Notes: generated from the sequence alone by a model not told the origin. 64,000 bases of DNA from Paucimonas sp. (GCA_031253995.1 JAIRVG010000055.1:1-64000); one strand, 5' to 3'; positions 1-9,810 are shown, numbered from the stretch's first letter. A program made the numbers and translations.

Positions 1-115
1 CAGTGTGTCAGGAAAACTCGGGACTCAGGTTTTACGACGGCTTTGCCGCCGATCGCGGATGAATCCGCTCCCACGCCGTCCCTGCTAAATCAATGAGTTA
101 TGTGTTGTTCTATGA
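1..115. repeat. Interspersed repeat copy beside a REP hairpin
   Basis: Bases 51-115 (from gatcgcggatgaatccgctc to a TTGTTCTATGA end) recur almost unchanged at about 16387-16453. Bases 1-50 recur as the reverse complement at about 16305-16354. The rearranged sharing shows a mosaic repeat rather than a simple duplication. No coding potential is apparent. It lies downstream of the minus-strand gene ending at 215. Confidence 0.7.
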
Positions 116-178
116 GAGCGGGTTTACCCGCGATTGCGTCGGTGGATTCACTACCGTAATCGCGGGTAAACCCGCTCC
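116..178. repeat. REP doublet (REPIN-like hairpin)
   Basis: Two inverted arms of about 19 bp, built on GAGCGGGTTTACCCGCGAT and its complement (about 116-134 and 158-177), enclose a loop of about 25 bp. The form and the extragenic position are typical of Pseudomonas REP doublets. It sits past the end of the winged-helix gene on the minus strand and could protect or end that transcript. There is no U-tract, so a terminator role is only a guess. Confidence 0.75.
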
Positions 179-214
179 CACAGGGTTCGATGCAGACCAG
201 GGAGTCGTTGGCTG

Positions 215-511
215 TCAGGGATATCCCAGCACTTCGCGGACCGTGCGCAGATTCTGGATGATCCAGCCCTTGTCGATCGCCCCCCAATCCCGGATCCGGT
301 AGTGCCCGGCATGATTGCGCGCTCCCGCCTGCTGCTCGAACTCGCAGACGATATCCAGGTCCGCCAGCGCCGCGATGGTGTCCTGCGCGGTGCGCCGGGG
401 CATGCCGGTGGTGGCCATCAGGGCCGGGACGCTGCTGGCAGTCTGGCTGTCGATCAGCCAGGCGACGTACAGGCGACGGTAGAAACTGCTCTTGGTCTTG
501 CTCACGTCCAT
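215..511 (-). CDS. Small winged-helix domain protein
   Basis: 98 residues. The middle (TGMPRRTAQDTIAALADLD) looks like a helix-turn-helix in which the sequence after the turn would read DNA, followed by a wing-like segment (HAGHYRIRDWG). I read it as a small winged-helix protein, probably DNA-binding; the target is unknown. A GTG at 532 overlaps the upstream stop, but the ATG at 511 has a clear AAGGAAG Shine-Dalgarno and gives the family-like N-terminus MDVSKTKSSFYRR, so I chose it. It is last in a minus-strand run behind the YgjP-type peptidase and the c-di-GMP regulator. Confidence 0.7.
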   Translation of the reverse strand: MDVSKTKSSFYRRLYVAWLIDSQTASSVPALMATTGMPRRTAQDTIAALADLDIVCEFEQQAGARNHAGHYRIRDWGAIDKGWIIQNLRTVREVLGYP

Positions 512-528
512 GCGAAAACTTCCTTGAT

Positions 529-1029
529 TCACTGATTGCCCGGCAAGTCTCGCCAGGTCAGGTAGACCCGCAGGTCGAACTCCAGCTGGTGGTAGCCAGG
601 CTGCATGTATTCACAGAGCTGGTAGAAGGCCTTGTTGTGATCGGCTTCCTTGAGGTGCGCCAGCTCATGCACCACGATCATTCGCAGAAACTCCGGCGCC
701 GCCTCGCGAAACAGCGAGGCGATGCGGATCTCCTTCTTGGCCTTGAGCTTGCCACCCTGCACCCGAGACACCGCTGTATGCAGGCCAAGGGCTCGATGGG
801 TCAGGTCGAGGCGGTTGTCGAAGAGCACCTTGTCCAGGTTCGGCGCATTGCGCAGGTGCTCCTGCTTGAGATTCTGCGCGTAGGTATACAGCGCCTTGTC
901 GCTCTGCACCTCATGCCGCCCCGGATAACGCTTCTCCAGGTAATCGCCCAGCTGGCCACGGGCAATCAGCTGGCGCACCTGGTCTTGCAGGGCGGGCGGA
1001 TAGGCTTGCAGGTACTTGAGGACGGTCAT
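529..1029 (-). CDS. YgjP-like zinc metallopeptidase (DUF45 / M48-like)
   Basis: 166 residues. The motif VVHELAHLKEADHNKAFYQL contains the HExxH zinc site and the downstream His expected of the YgjP (DUF45) group of gluzincin-like metallopeptidases. No signal peptide or membrane segment is seen, so it should be cytoplasmic. The substrate is unknown. It starts 41 bp after the c-di-GMP regulator and ends 17 bp before the winged-helix gene, so the three are probably cotranscribed. The Shine-Dalgarno is weak, but no better start exists nearby. Confidence 0.8.
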   Translation of the reverse strand: MTVLKYLQAYPPALQDQVRQLIARGQLGDYLEKRYPGRHEVQSDKALYTYAQNLKQEHLRNAPNLDKVLFDNRLDLTHRALGLHTAVSRVQGGKLKAKKEIRIASLFREAAPEFLRMIVVHELAHLKEADHNKAFYQLCEYMQPGYHQLEFDLRVYLTWRDLPGNQ

Positions 1030-1070
1030 GGCTGCGGCGATTAACGGGACAAAGCCGGCAGTGTACCGAA

Positions 1071-3191
1071 CTACAGGGTGCGCCAGTCAAAAAACGCCGG
1101 GAACCGTCCCGCTTCGTCGGCGGTGATCGGCCGCGCCACCAGGAAGCCCTGGACATACTGGCAGCCATGTTCACGCAGCCACTCGGCCTGGGCCGGGGTT
1201 TCCACGCCTTCGGCGATCACGCTGATGTTGTACTGCTGGCATAACTCGATGACACAACGCACCAGCGCCACGTTGGCCTGGGATTCCGGCAGCAGCGCCA
1301 CCAGGTGCCGGTCGAGCTTGAGGGTATCGATGGGCAGGTCGCGCAGCAGGCGCAGCGAACAATCGCCGGCACCGAAGTCGTCCAGCGCCACCCGCACCCC
1401 CAGCTCGCGCAGCTTGTGCAACTGGCGCAAGGCGGCGTCGAGGTTGTCGGTCAGCGACATCTCGGCGATCTCCACCTCCAGCTGGCTGGCGGACAACCCG
1501 GCACCGGCAATGACCTGGCCCAGTTCGTCCACCAGGTTGGGCATGGCGAACTGCACCTTGCTGAGGCTGATGCCCAGGGTGATCTCGTCGGGGAAATGCC
1601 CGCACCAGCGCCGCCGCTGTTCGGCACCCTGGCTGTAGATCCAGCTGGCCAGGCGGTTGATCAGCCGCGCTTCTTCCAGCAGCGGCAGGAACAGCCCCGG
1701 CGGCACGTCGCCGACGCTGGGGTGGCGCCAGCGCAGCAACGCTTCGAAGCCGCGCAGGCGACCGTCGGCGAACGCCACCTGGGGCTGGAACACCAGGGTG
1801 AAATCCTGGTTATCCACAGCGGCACGCACGCTGTCTTCCAGCATCAGCCGCGAGCGCGCGCGGCCGTTGAGGTCTTCGTCGTAATAGCGGTATTGCTGGC
1901 GGCCGGCCTGCTTGGCGGCGTACATCGCGGTGTCGGCAGCGCGCAGCAGGTTGTCGACGTTGCCACCACAATCGGGATAGATGGCGATGCCGATGCTGAC
2001 CCCGAGGATCACCTCCAACCCGTCGATGTGCTGGCGGATGGACATGCGCTCGATGCATTTCTCGGCAAAGCGCGCGGCCTGTTCCGGGTAGTCGAGGTCG
2101 TCCAGCAGCGCGGTGAATTCGTCGCCGCCCATGCGCGCGAGAATGCCGTGGCTACCCAGGCAGTCCTTCAACTGCTCGGCGACCCAGTGCAGCACCTGGT
2201 CGCCGGTCTCGTGGCCAAGGGAGTCGTTGACCCGCTTGAAGCCGTCGAGGTCGAGGTACATCAGGGCGTGATGCTTGTCGGAATGTTCGCTGCGCACCAG
2301 GGCGCTTTCCGCAGCCTGGTAGAAGCCGCGGCGATTGAGCAGGCCGGTGAGCGGGTCGGTGACCGCCTGCTGTTCCAGTTGCTGGTGCAGGCTGCGCACC
2401 ACCGACATGTCCAGCACCGTCACCACCATGGCCCGTTGCTCGCCGGGCAGTGCCGCGCAGGACAGCGCCACCGGCAGGGCCTCGCCGTTGCTGGTGCGCA
2501 GCACGGCGTCGTGCAGGCGGTAGATATCCCGTTCCAGGTAGGCCTGGTAGAACGCCGACTCGCGCCATTGCGTGGCCGCCGGCGACAGCACGAACTCCAG
2601 CAGGCAGGCGCCCTGCAACTGGTCCACCGAGGCGGTGAGCAGACGGGAAATAGCCGGGTTGGCGAAACGGATGGTGCCGTCCTCGGCCACCACCAGAATG
2701 CCCTCGGCGGCGTTTTCCAGCACCGAGGCGTTGAAGGCCCGGGACGCTTCGAGGTCGCGGGTCAGGCGTTGCAAGGCGCGGCGATTGCGCTGCTGGTCGA
2801 GCAGGGCCTGCACCTTGGGTTTGAGAATCTGTGGGTCGAAGGGTTTGAACAGGTAGTCCACGGCGCCGCTGGCGTAGCCCTTGAGCACGGCGGCCTGGCT
2901 CTGTTCGTTGGCGGTGAGGAAGATGATCGGGGTCAGGCGAGTACGCTGGCTGCCGCGCATCAGGCGCGCGACTTCGAAGCCGTCCATCCCCGGCATCTGC
3001 ACATCCAGCAGGACCAGGTCGACTTCATGTTCGAGCAAGGTACTCAGGGCCTCGATGCCCGAGCACGCCGTCAACACCTGCCAGTCCTGGCGTGCCAGCA
3101 AGGCCCGCATGCTGATCAGGTTTTCAGGGTAGTCATCAACCACCAACAGTGTTGACGCGCCCTCTTGTAGGGGGGGGTGAGCGCATTCCAT
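1071..3191 (-). CDS. Response regulator with PAS, GGDEF and EAL domains
   Basis: 706 residues. A receiver domain (about 14-130) has the acidic pair VVDD and phospho-acceptor Asp63 in LLDVQMPG. A PAS domain follows (about 150-265), then GGDEF (about 280-440) with an intact MGGDEF motif near 354-359, then EAL (about 455-700) with intact FEALLRW near 481. Both catalytic motifs are intact, so it could make and break c-di-GMP, with output set by phosphorylation. Length, architecture and neighbours match P. putida Rup4959 (PP_4959), a published c-di-GMP regulator active in the rhizosphere. No cognate kinase is adjacent. It leads a minus-strand run with the two genes after it. Confidence 0.9.
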   Translation of the reverse strand: MECAHPPLQEGASTLLVVDDYPENLISMRALLARQDWQVLTACSGIEALSTLLEHEVDLVLLDVQMPGMDGFEVARLMRGSQRTRLTPIIFLTANEQSQAAVLKGYASGAVDYLFKPFDPQILKPKVQALLDQQRNRRALQRLTRDLEASRAFNASVLENAAEGILVVAEDGTIRFANPAISRLLTASVDQLQGACLLEFVLSPAATQWRESAFYQAYLERDIYRLHDAVLRTSNGEALPVALSCAALPGEQRAMVVTVLDMSVVRSLHQQLEQQAVTDPLTGLLNRRGFYQAAESALVRSEHSDKHHALMYLDLDGFKRVNDSLGHETGDQVLHWVAEQLKDCLGSHGILARMGGDEFTALLDDLDYPEQAARFAEKCIERMSIRQHIDGLEVILGVSIGIAIYPDCGGNVDNLLRAADTAMYAAKQAGRQQYRYYDEDLNGRARSRLMLEDSVRAAVDNQDFTLVFQPQVAFADGRLRGFEALLRWRHPSVGDVPPGLFLPLLEEARLINRLASWIYSQGAEQRRRWCGHFPDEITLGISLSKVQFAMPNLVDELGQVIAGAGLSASQLEVEIAEMSLTDNLDAALRQLHKLRELGVRVALDDFGAGDCSLRLLRDLPIDTLKLDRHLVALLPESQANVALVRCVIELCQQYNISVIAEGVETPAQAEWLREHGCQYVQGFLVARPITADEAGRFPAFFDWRTL

Positions 3192-3316
3192 GCTGCTTCT
3201 CTTGTGGCAACGAGCGTCAGTTTTCCAATTGAAATTCTGCCGCCTTCCACTCTAGACCCGACTGTTACAAATCTAAAGCTGGCACAAGGCCAATAGATAG
3301 TTCGCCGACTAACGGT

Positions 3317-3404
3317 CTTTTTTGAGCTTCAAGCCACAAGCTTCAAGTTCAAGCAGATCCGCTTTTTCTTGAGGCTTGCAACTTGCCGCTTGCAGCTCAA
3401 AAAA
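3317..3404. repeat. AAGCTTCAAG-family inverted repeat, copy A
   Basis: The stretch begins TTTTTGAGCTTCAAGC and ends GCTTGCAGCTCAAAAAA, giving an imperfect inverted repeat about 88 bp across with internal AAGCTTCAAG and CTTGCAACTT units. It lies between the divergent-facing ends of the c-di-GMP regulator promoter region and the fda terminator. It is one of five copies of the same family in this window (others near 19151, 21393, 25290 and 49090). Confidence 0.65.
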
Positions 3405-3432
3405 CAGAAAGGGACCGCGAACGGTCCCTTTC
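3396..3432 (-). terminator. Intrinsic terminator of fda
   Basis: On the minus strand an 11-bp stem, GAAAGGGACCG against CGGTCCCTTTC with a 4-base loop (3407-3432), is followed by a U-tract (the run of A at 3398-3406 on the plus strand). It lies 19 bp past the fda stop, where a terminator of the tktA-fda run is expected. Confidence 0.85.
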
Positions 3433-3450
3433 TCATGCAGCAAGAAGAAC

Positions 3451-4515
3451 TCAGTTGACCTTGGCGGCCAGCTCGCCCTTGGCGTAGCGCAGGTACATCT
3501 CGTCCAGCGACACCGGCTTGATCTTCGAAGCGTTGCCGGCGGTGCCGAAGGCTTCGTAACGGGCGATGCAGATGTCACGCATGGCTTCGACGGTCTTGGC
3601 GAAGTATTTGCGCGGGTCGAACTCGGACTTGTTCTGCTCCAGGAAGCGACGGATCGCACCGGTGGACGCCAGACGCAGGTCGGTGTCGATGTTGACCTTG
3701 CGCACGCCGTGCTTGATGCCTTCGACGATTTCCTCGACCGGCACGCCGTAGGTCTCTTTGATGTCGCCACCGAACTCGTTGATGATCGCCAGCCAGTCCT
3801 GTGGAACCGAGGACGAACCGTGCATCACCAGGTGGGTGTTTGGAATGCGCTGGTGGATCGCCTTGATGCGGTCGATCGCCAGGATGTCGCCGGTAGGCGG
3901 CTTGGTGAACTTGTAGGCACCGTGGCTGGTGCCGATGGCGATGGCCAGGGCGTCGACCTGGGTCTTCTTGACGAAGTCCGCGGCTTCTTCCGGGTCGGTC
4001 AGCATCTGGCTGTGGTCCAGGATGCCTTCGGCGCCAACGCCGTCTTCTTCACCGGCCTGGCCGGTTTCCAGGCTGCCCAGGCAACCCAGTTCGCCTTCCA
4101 CGGAGACGCCGCAGGCGTGGGCGAATGCCACGGTCTGCTGGGTCACGCGGACGTTGTATTCGTAGTCGGACGGGGTCTTGCCGTCTTCACGCAGCGAGCC
4201 GTCCATCATCACCGAGCTGAAGCCCAGCTGGATCGAACGCTGGCAGACGTCAGGGCTGGTGCCGTGGTCCTGGTGCATGCACACCGGGATGTGCGGGAAT
4301 TCTTCGATGGCCGCCAGGATCAGGTGGCGCAGGAACGGCGCGCCGGCGTATTTGCGGGCACCGGCGGAAGCCTGGACGATCACCGGGGAGTCGGTCTTGT
4401 CGGCCGCTTCCATGATGGCGCGCATCTGTTCGAGGTTGTTGACGTTGAAAGCCGGAACGCCGTAACCGAATTCGGCGGCGTGGTCCAGCATCTGGCGCAT
4501 GCTAATGAGTGCCAT
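3451..4515 (-). CDS. fda: Class II fructose-1,6-bisphosphate aldolase
   Basis: 354 residues, the usual length for the Calvin-cycle-type class II aldolase of pseudomonads. It interconverts fructose 1,6-bisphosphate with glyceraldehyde 3-phosphate and dihydroxyacetone phosphate in the cytoplasm. The zinc-site motif CMHQDHGTS and the NVNNLEQ N-terminus are clear. The reading frame is open further upstream, but the ATG at 4515 ([10 protein letters not shown]) follows a GGGAGAG Shine-Dalgarno, so I start there. It is last in the minus-strand run tktA-epd-pgk-lipoproteins-fda and ends at a strong terminator. In Pseudomonas, which lacks a working phosphofructokinase route, this enzyme serves mainly gluconeogenesis. 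Confidence 0.95.
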   Translation of the reverse strand: MALISMRQMLDHAAEFGYGVPAFNVNNLEQMRAIMEAADKTDSPVIVQASAGARKYAGAPFLRHLILAAIEEFPHIPVCMHQDHGTSPDVCQRSIQLGFSSVMMDGSLREDGKTPSDYEYNVRVTQQTVAFAHACGVSVEGELGCLGSLETGQAGEEDGVGAEGILDHSQMLTDPEEAADFVKKTQVDALAIAIGTSHGAYKFTKPPTGDILAIDRIKAIHQRIPNTHLVMHGSSSVPQDWLAIINEFGGDIKETYGVPVEEIVEGIKHGVRKVNIDTDLRLASTGAIRRFLEQNKSEFDPRKYFAKTVEAMRDICIARYEAFGTAGNASKIKPVSLDEMYLRYAKGELAAKVN

Positions 4516-4620
4516 TGTGTATCTCTCTCCCGACAAGCGTCGTTATTTCGTGCAAGCCTGCCGCAATGGCGGATTGCTGTTCAAGTTGTGTGGGCCGCCC
4601 TGCAGGGCCGGCCCGGCCAG

Positions 4621-4938
4621 TCACGGTGCCTTGCAGCCCCGCCCTATCAGATCGTTGGTCGCCACCCAGTACACCAGGCCCTCATCGCCCTTGGTGTGCA
4701 GGGCCAGCACGCCATCGCTGTACAGCGCCCCGGAACCCGCAGGCTCGGACTTGAGCCGGTAGACCTGGTCGCCGCCGCCAAGGCGCACGTCCATGTCGTT
4801 GCCGACCTGCCGCCAGAGCACCTGGGCCTTGCTGTCGCAGATCCAGGTGGTCCAGTTGTCGGCCACCGGGGGCTCGGACTTGAAGCTGGCGCATCCCGCG
4901 AGCAGTGCCATGGCCATCACGGCCAGAACGCCTTTCAT
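4621..4938 (-). CDS. MliC-family lipoprotein (putative lysozyme inhibitor)
   Basis: 105 residues. The N-terminus MKGVLAVMAMALLAGCAS carries a lipobox (LLAGC), so the mature protein should be lipid-anchored at Cys16. The rest fits the MliC/PliC fold: a W-x-C start strand (WICDSK), a GG-x-x-Y turn (GGGDQVYRL), SGSG-like and KGDEG segments, and a late cysteine. MliC proteins inhibit C-type lysozyme in the periplasm. The ATG at 4938 follows a GGAGGG Shine-Dalgarno; a longer upstream frame is not needed. It lies between pgk and fda on the same strand, an odd place for an envelope protein. Confidence 0.75.
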   Translation of the reverse strand: MKGVLAVMAMALLAGCASFKSEPPVADNWTTWICDSKAQVLWRQVGNDMDVRLGGGDQVYRLKSEPAGSGALYSDGVLALHTKGDEGLVYWVATNDLIGRGCKAP

Positions 4939-4988
4939 CCAATCCCTCCAGCAGACCACAAAGCGGGTGACAGGTTGTCGCGAGCCGA

Positions 4989-5207
4989 TCAAGGGCATCC
5001 CTTGGCCCGGCGTTGGTGTTCGTCGTCGTACTTTTCCAGGCCGTCCGGGCCGAGGCGCTTGTTGATCACCGGCACGGTCTCGGCCTGCCATTCGGACTGG
5101 TAGCAGCCGCCCTTCTCGGCGGCAGGCGTACCGGGAGCGGCGTCCGGCGTGCTGGAACAGGCGCCCAGCGCGGCGGTCATGACCAACAGTGACAGTCGCT
5201 TGATCAT
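4989..5207 (-). CDS. Small putative lipoprotein
   Basis: 72 residues with an N-terminal signal and lipobox, LGACSS, around residues 14-19. The mature part is short and polar with two further cysteines (GGCYQ and the penultimate KGCP), which could form a disulfide in the periplasm. GGGAG precedes the ATG at 5207. I do not recognise a domain. It sits 32 bp after pgk and 50 bp before the MliC-type gene, in the same orientation, and is probably cotranscribed with both. Confidence 0.7.
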   Translation of the reverse strand: MIKRLSLLVMTAALGACSSTPDAAPGTPAAEKGGCYQSEWQAETVPVINKRLGPDGLEKYDDEHQRRAKGCP

Positions 5208-5239
5208 CGCTTCGCTCCCTCTCCCTGGTGCCGGACGCT

Positions 5240-6403
5240 TCAGGCCTTGGCCCGCTGTTCCAGCACTTCGACCGCCGGCAGGACCTTGCCCTCGACGAAT
5301 TCGAGGAAGGCGCCGCCACCGGTAGAAATGTAGGAGATATCGGCTGCCACGCCATATTTGTCGATGGCCGCCAGGGTGTCGCCGCCGCCGGCGATGGAGA
5401 ACGCGGCGCTGTCGGCGATGGCCTTGGCCAGGGTCTTGGTGCCGTTGCCGAACTGGTCGAACTCGAACACGCCGACCGGGCCGTTCCAGAGGATGGTCTT
5501 GGACGATTTCAGCAATTCGGCGAACTGCTCGGCGGTTTTCGGGCCGATGTCGAGGATCATGTCGTCGTCGGCCACGTCAGCGACCGATTTCACGGTGGCT
5601 TCGGCGTCTTCGGCGAAGGCCTTGGCTACCACCACGTCCACCGGCAGCGGCACGTTGACCTTGGCCGCAATGGCCTTGGCGGTGTCGACCAGGTCGGCTT
5701 CGTACAGCGACTTGCCGACCTTGTGGCCCGCCGCGGCGAGGAAGGTGTTGGCGATGCCGCCGCCGACGATCAGCAGGTCGCAGATCTGGCTCAGGCTGTT
5801 CAGCACGTCCAGCTTGGTGGAGACCTTGGAGCCGGCGACGATGGCTGCCATCGGCTTGGCCGGGGCCTTCAGGGCCTTGCCCAGGGCGTCCAGCTCGGCA
5901 GCCAGCAGCGGGCCGGCCGCGGCGACCTTGGCGAACTTGGCGACACCGTGGGTCGAGCCCTCGGCGCGGTGGGCGGTACCGAAGGCGTCCATGACGAACA
6001 CGTCGCACAGCGCGGCGTATTTCTGCGCCAGCTCGTCGGCGTTCTTCTTCTCGCCCTTGTTGAAGCGCACGTTCTCGAACAGGACGATGTCGCCGGCCTT
6101 CAGCTCGACGCCGTCCAGGTAGTCGGCAACCAGCGGCACTTCACGACCGAGGGCCTTGCTCAGGTAGTCGGCGACCGGCTTGAGGCTGTTCTCGGCGGAG
6201 AATTCGCCTTCGGTCGGACGACCCAGGTGCGAGCAGACCATCACCGCCGCGCCCTTCTCCAGGGCCAGCTTGATGGTCGGCAGCGAAGCAAGGATGCGCG
6301 CGTCGCTGGCAACCACACCGTCCTTCACAGGGACGTTGAGGTCTTCGCGGATCAGTACGCGCTTACCTTGCAGGTCGAGGTCGGTCATCTTCAAAACGGT
6401 CAT
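5240..6403 (-). CDS. pgk: Phosphoglycerate kinase
   Basis: 387 residues, the standard bacterial length. It interconverts 1,3-bisphosphoglycerate plus ADP with 3-phosphoglycerate plus ATP. The signature [14 protein letters not shown] is near the N-terminus and the substrate-loop motif SHLGRPTEG follows; the C-terminal [13 protein letters not shown] nucleotide loop is intact. The ATG at 6403 has GAAGGA upstream. It begins 12 bp after the epd stop, so epd and pgk are cotranscribed. Confidence 0.96.
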   Translation of the reverse strand: MTVLKMTDLDLQGKRVLIREDLNVPVKDGVVASDARILASLPTIKLALEKGAAVMVCSHLGRPTEGEFSAENSLKPVADYLSKALGREVPLVADYLDGVELKAGDIVLFENVRFNKGEKKNADELAQKYAALCDVFVMDAFGTAHRAEGSTHGVAKFAKVAAAGPLLAAELDALGKALKAPAKPMAAIVAGSKVSTKLDVLNSLSQICDLLIVGGGIANTFLAAAGHKVGKSLYEADLVDTAKAIAAKVNVPLPVDVVVAKAFAEDAEATVKSVADVADDDMILDIGPKTAEQFAELLKSSKTILWNGPVGVFEFDQFGNGTKTLAKAIADSAAFSIAGGGDTLAAIDKYGVAADISYISTGGGAFLEFVEGKVLPAVEVLEQRAKA

Positions 6404-6415
6404 GAATGCAGTCCT

Positions 6416-7483
6416 TCAGGGCTGTTTGGCAGTGGTGCGGTGGGTGTCAACGACGCGCAGATAGTGATCGGCGACGTCGAGCATACGGTTGGCGAACCCC
6501 CATTCGTTGTCGAACCAGGCCAGCAGGTTCACCAGGCGCGGGCCGGAAACACGGGTCTGGCTGGCATCGACGATGGCCGAATGCGGGTCATGGTTGAAAT
6601 CGCAACTGGCATGGGGCAGCTCGGTGTAGGCCAGCAATCCCTGCAGCGGGCCGTTGGTGGCGGCCTCGCGCAGCACCTGGTTGACCTCGGCGGCCGTGGT
6701 GTCGCGACGCACCTGCAGGGTGATGTCCAGGCACGACACGTTGACCGTCGGAACCCGCACGGCTTTGGCCTGGATTCGCCCGACAAGTTCCGGAAGCAGG
6801 CGCTCGATGCCGCGAGCGAGGCCAGTGGACACCGGGATCACCGACTGGAACGCCGAACGGGTGCGGCGCAGGTCTTCGTGGTGGTAGGCGTCGATCACCG
6901 GCTGGTCGTTCATCGCCGAGTGGATGGTGGTGATCGACACGTAGTCGATGCCGAACGCCTGGTCCAGCACCCGCAGCAGCGGCACGCCGCAGTTGGTGGT
7001 GCAGGAGGCGTTGGAGACCAGGGTCTCGGCGCCGGTCAGGCAGTCCTGGTTGATGCCGTAGACCACGGTGGCATCGACATCGCCTTCGCTGGCCATGGGT
7101 TGCGAGAACAGCACCCGCGGCGCGCCGGCGTCGAGGAAACGCTGGCCATCGGCACGGGTGTTGTAGGCCCCGGAGCATTCCAGCACCAGGTCGACGTCCA
7201 GCGCCGCCCAGTCGATGCCCTCGGGAGTGGCACTGCGCAGAACCTTCACGCAGTCGCCATTGATATGCAGACAGTCGCCATCGACCTTCACCTCGCCGGG
7301 GAAACGCCCGTGGGTGGAGTCGAAGCGAGTCAGGTATTCGAGACTGGCCTGGTCGGCCAGATCATTCAGCGCGACGATCTCGAAGCCCGCCTTCGCCCCG
7401 CGTTCGACGAGTGCGCGCAAGACGCAACGGCCGATACGGCCATAACCATTGAGTGCAACTCTGTAGGGACGCGGTTGTGGCAT
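6416..7483 (-). CDS. epd: D-erythrose-4-phosphate dehydrogenase
   Basis: 355 residues of the GAPDH superfamily. The NAD-binding N-terminus LNGYGRIGRCVLRAL and the active-site SNASCTTNC with its catalytic Cys are intact. The placement between tktA and pgk is the classic Epd context and separates it from glycolytic GAPDH. Epd oxidises erythrose 4-phosphate to 4-phosphoerythronate, the first step to pyridoxal phosphate. Pairing it with transketolase, which makes erythrose 4-phosphate, makes metabolic sense. A GapA-like activity cannot be excluded from sequence alone. Confidence 0.9.
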   Translation of the reverse strand: MPQPRPYRVALNGYGRIGRCVLRALVERGAKAGFEIVALNDLADQASLEYLTRFDSTHGRFPGEVKVDGDCLHINGDCVKVLRSATPEGIDWAALDVDLVLECSGAYNTRADGQRFLDAGAPRVLFSQPMASEGDVDATVVYGINQDCLTGAETLVSNASCTTNCGVPLLRVLDQAFGIDYVSITTIHSAMNDQPVIDAYHHEDLRRTRSAFQSVIPVSTGLARGIERLLPELVGRIQAKAVRVPTVNVSCLDITLQVRRDTTAAEVNQVLREAATNGPLQGLLAYTELPHASCDFNHDPHSAIVDASQTRVSGPRLVNLLAWFDNEWGFANRMLDVADHYLRVVDTHRTTAKQP

Positions 7484-7544
7484 TGGGGACTCACGGACAG
7501 ATCATGGGTGCAACCCGCAGGATTTGCTCCGTCCCAGTCGCGGG

Positions 7545-7580
7545 CAAGCCCGGCCCCGCGTGACGGCGGGGTCGGGCTTG
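7545..7580. repeat. REP-like stem-loop between tktA and epd
   Basis: CAAGCCCGGCCCCGC (7545-7559) faces GCGGGGTCGGGCTTG (7566-7580) with a six-base loop and one mismatch. The flanks (cgcgggcaagcccg) resemble a Pseudomonas REP core. There is no U-tract. It lies in the 133-bp gap between tktA and epd and could set relative expression by stabilising tktA mRNA or partly stopping transcription. Confidence 0.65.
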
Positions 7581-7616
7581 GCGCGAACCGGGGCGCAGCG
7601 CCCGCGGAGACGTGTA

Positions 7617-9614
7617 TCAGTCTTCCAGCAGTTCTTCGGCGGTACCCAGGATGTTGTCCAGGGTGAAGCCGAACTCCTCGAACAGCGCACCGGCCGGGGC
7701 CGACTCACCGTAGGTGGTCATGCCGATGACACGGCCTTCCAGGCCGACGTACTTGTACCAGAAGTCGGCATGGGCGGCTTCGATCGCGATACGCGCGCCA
7801 ACCTGCACCGGCAGGACCGACTGCTTGTAGGCAGCGTCCTGGGTGTCGAACACGCTGGTGCTCGGCATCGATACGACGCGGACCTTGCGGCCCTGCTCGC
7901 TCAGCTTGTCGAACGCCTGGACGGCCAGGCCCACTTCGGAACCGGTGGCGATCAGGATCAGTTCAGGCTCGCCGGCGCAGTCCTTGAGGACATAGCCACC
8001 GCGGGCGATATCGGCGATCTGCTGGGCGTCGCGGTCCTGATGCTGCAGGTTCTGGCGCGAGAAGATCAGCGCCGAAGGGCCGTCCTTGCGCTCCAGGGCG
8101 AACTTCCAGGACACCGCCGATTCAACGGCGTCGGCCGGACGCCAGGTGTCCAGGTTCGGCGTGCTGCGCAGGCTGGTCAGCTGCTCGATCGGCTGGTGGG
8201 TCGGACCGTCTTCGCCCAGGCCGATGGAGTCGTGGGTGTAGACGTGGATCACGCGCTGCTTCATCAGGGCGGACATGCGCACTGCGTTGCGGGCGTATTC
8301 CATGAACATCAGGAAGGTCGCGCCGTAAGGCACCAGGCCGCCGTGCAGGGCGACGCCGTTCATGATCGCGGTCATGCCGAACTCGCGCACGCCGTAGAAC
8401 ATGTAGTTGCCGTTGGCGTCTTCTGCGCTGACGCCCTTGCAGCCTTTCCACAGGGTCAGGTTGGAACCGGCGAGGTCGGCGGAGCCGCCCAGCAGTTCAG
8501 GCAGCAGCGGGCCGAAGGCGTTCAGGGTGTTCTGGCTGGCCTTGCGGCTGGCGATGGTCTCGCCCTTGGCAGCGACTTCCTGGATGTAGGCGGCGGCCTT
8601 CTCGGCGAAGTCGGCAGGCAGTTCGCCGTTCAGGCGACGCTTCAGCTCGCTGGCCAGCTCAGGGAAGGCGGCGGCGTAGGCGTCGAAGCGCTGGTTCCAC
8701 TCGGCTTCGAGCTTGGCGCCAGCTTCGCGGGCGTTCCACTCGGCGTAGATGTCGGCAGGGATTTCGAACGGACCGTGGTTCCAGTTCAGTTCCTTGCGCG
8801 CCAGGGCGATTTCGTCGTTGCCCAGCGGAGCGCCGTGGCAGTCTTCCTTGCCCTGCTTGTTCGGCGAACCGAAGCCGATGATGGTCTTGCAGCAGATCAG
8901 GGTCGGCTGCGCGCTCTTGCGCGCGGTCTCGATGGCGGTCTTGATCTCGTCGGCGTCGTGGCCGTTGACGTTGCGGATCACCTGCCAGTTGTAGGCTTCG
9001 AAACGCTTCGGCGTGTCGTCGGTGAACCAGCCTTCGACTTCGCCGTCGATGGAGATGCCGTTGTCGTCGTAGAAGGCGATCAGCTTGCCCAGGCCCAGGG
9101 TGCCGGCCAGGGAAGCGACTTCGTGGGAGATGCCTTCCATCATGCAGCCGTCGCCGAGGAACACGTAGGTGTTGTGGTCGACGACGTCGTGGCCTTCACG
9201 GTTGAACTGGGCGCCCAGCACCTTCTCGGCGATGGCGAAGCCCACGGCGTTGGCCAGGCCCTGGCCCAGCGGGCCGGTGGTGGTCTCGACGCCCGGGGTG
9301 TAGCCGAACTCCGGGTGGCCCGGGGTGCGGCTGTGCAGCTGGCGGAAGCTCTTCAGGTCGTCGATCGACAGGTCGTAGCCGGTCAGGTGCAGCAGCGAAT
9401 AGATCAGCATGGAACCGTGGCCGTTCGACAGGACGAAACGGTCGCGGTCGGCGAAGGCCGGGTTGCTCGGGTTGTGCTTCAGAAAGTCACGCCACAGGAC
9501 CTCGGCGATATCCGCCATGCCCATTGGGGCACCGGGATGGCCGCTGTTGGCTTTCTGCACGGCATCCATGCTGAGGGCACGAATGGCGTTGGCACGCTCA
9601 CGACGGCTGGGCAT
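7617..9614 (-). CDS. tktA: Transketolase
   Basis: 665 residues, the family length. It transfers two-carbon ketol units in the pentose phosphate pathway using thiamine diphosphate. Visible landmarks are [20 protein letters not shown] and GHPGAPMG at the N-terminus, the ThDP motif GDGCMMEG with the following Asn-rich stretch, and [11 protein letters not shown] in the pyrimidine domain. The frame is open for about 160 codons upstream, but ATG 9614 has AGGAGA at the right distance and gives the conserved N-terminus. It is the first gene of the minus-strand carbon run. Confidence 0.96.
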   Translation of the reverse strand: MPSRRERANAIRALSMDAVQKANSGHPGAPMGMADIAEVLWRDFLKHNPSNPAFADRDRFVLSNGHGSMLIYSLLHLTGYDLSIDDLKSFRQLHSRTPGHPEFGYTPGVETTTGPLGQGLANAVGFAIAEKVLGAQFNREGHDVVDHNTYVFLGDGCMMEGISHEVASLAGTLGLGKLIAFYDDNGISIDGEVEGWFTDDTPKRFEAYNWQVIRNVNGHDADEIKTAIETARKSAQPTLICCKTIIGFGSPNKQGKEDCHGAPLGNDEIALARKELNWNHGPFEIPADIYAEWNAREAGAKLEAEWNQRFDAYAAAFPELASELKRRLNGELPADFAEKAAAYIQEVAAKGETIASRKASQNTLNAFGPLLPELLGGSADLAGSNLTLWKGCKGVSAEDANGNYMFYGVREFGMTAIMNGVALHGGLVPYGATFLMFMEYARNAVRMSALMKQRVIHVYTHDSIGLGEDGPTHQPIEQLTSLRSTPNLDTWRPADAVESAVSWKFALERKDGPSALIFSRQNLQHQDRDAQQIADIARGGYVLKDCAGEPELILIATGSEVGLAVQAFDKLSEQGRKVRVVSMPSTSVFDTQDAAYKQSVLPVQVGARIAIEAAHADFWYKYVGLEGRVIGMTTYGESAPAGALFEEFGFTLDNILGTAEELLED

Positions 9615-9810
9615 CGCTTGTCTCCTGGAAAACTGAAAAGGGAGTGACGGAAAAAAGGCGGTCATTTTCGCCCAGGCACACCTCCCGGGGCAATCACGGA
9701 TGGTCGAACTGGAACGATTTTCCTGCGATTGCACGGCGATTCCGTGGTTTGACCGACGAAACAGCCGAAAATGCCGGCCACGTCGGCAGTTTTCGCTCCG
9801 CCCATCGCGC

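Noticed and set aside
5228..7666. Plus-strand frame of 812 codons opposite pgk and epd
   Set aside because: Antisense shadow of two well-supported genes, with no domain and no ribosome site.
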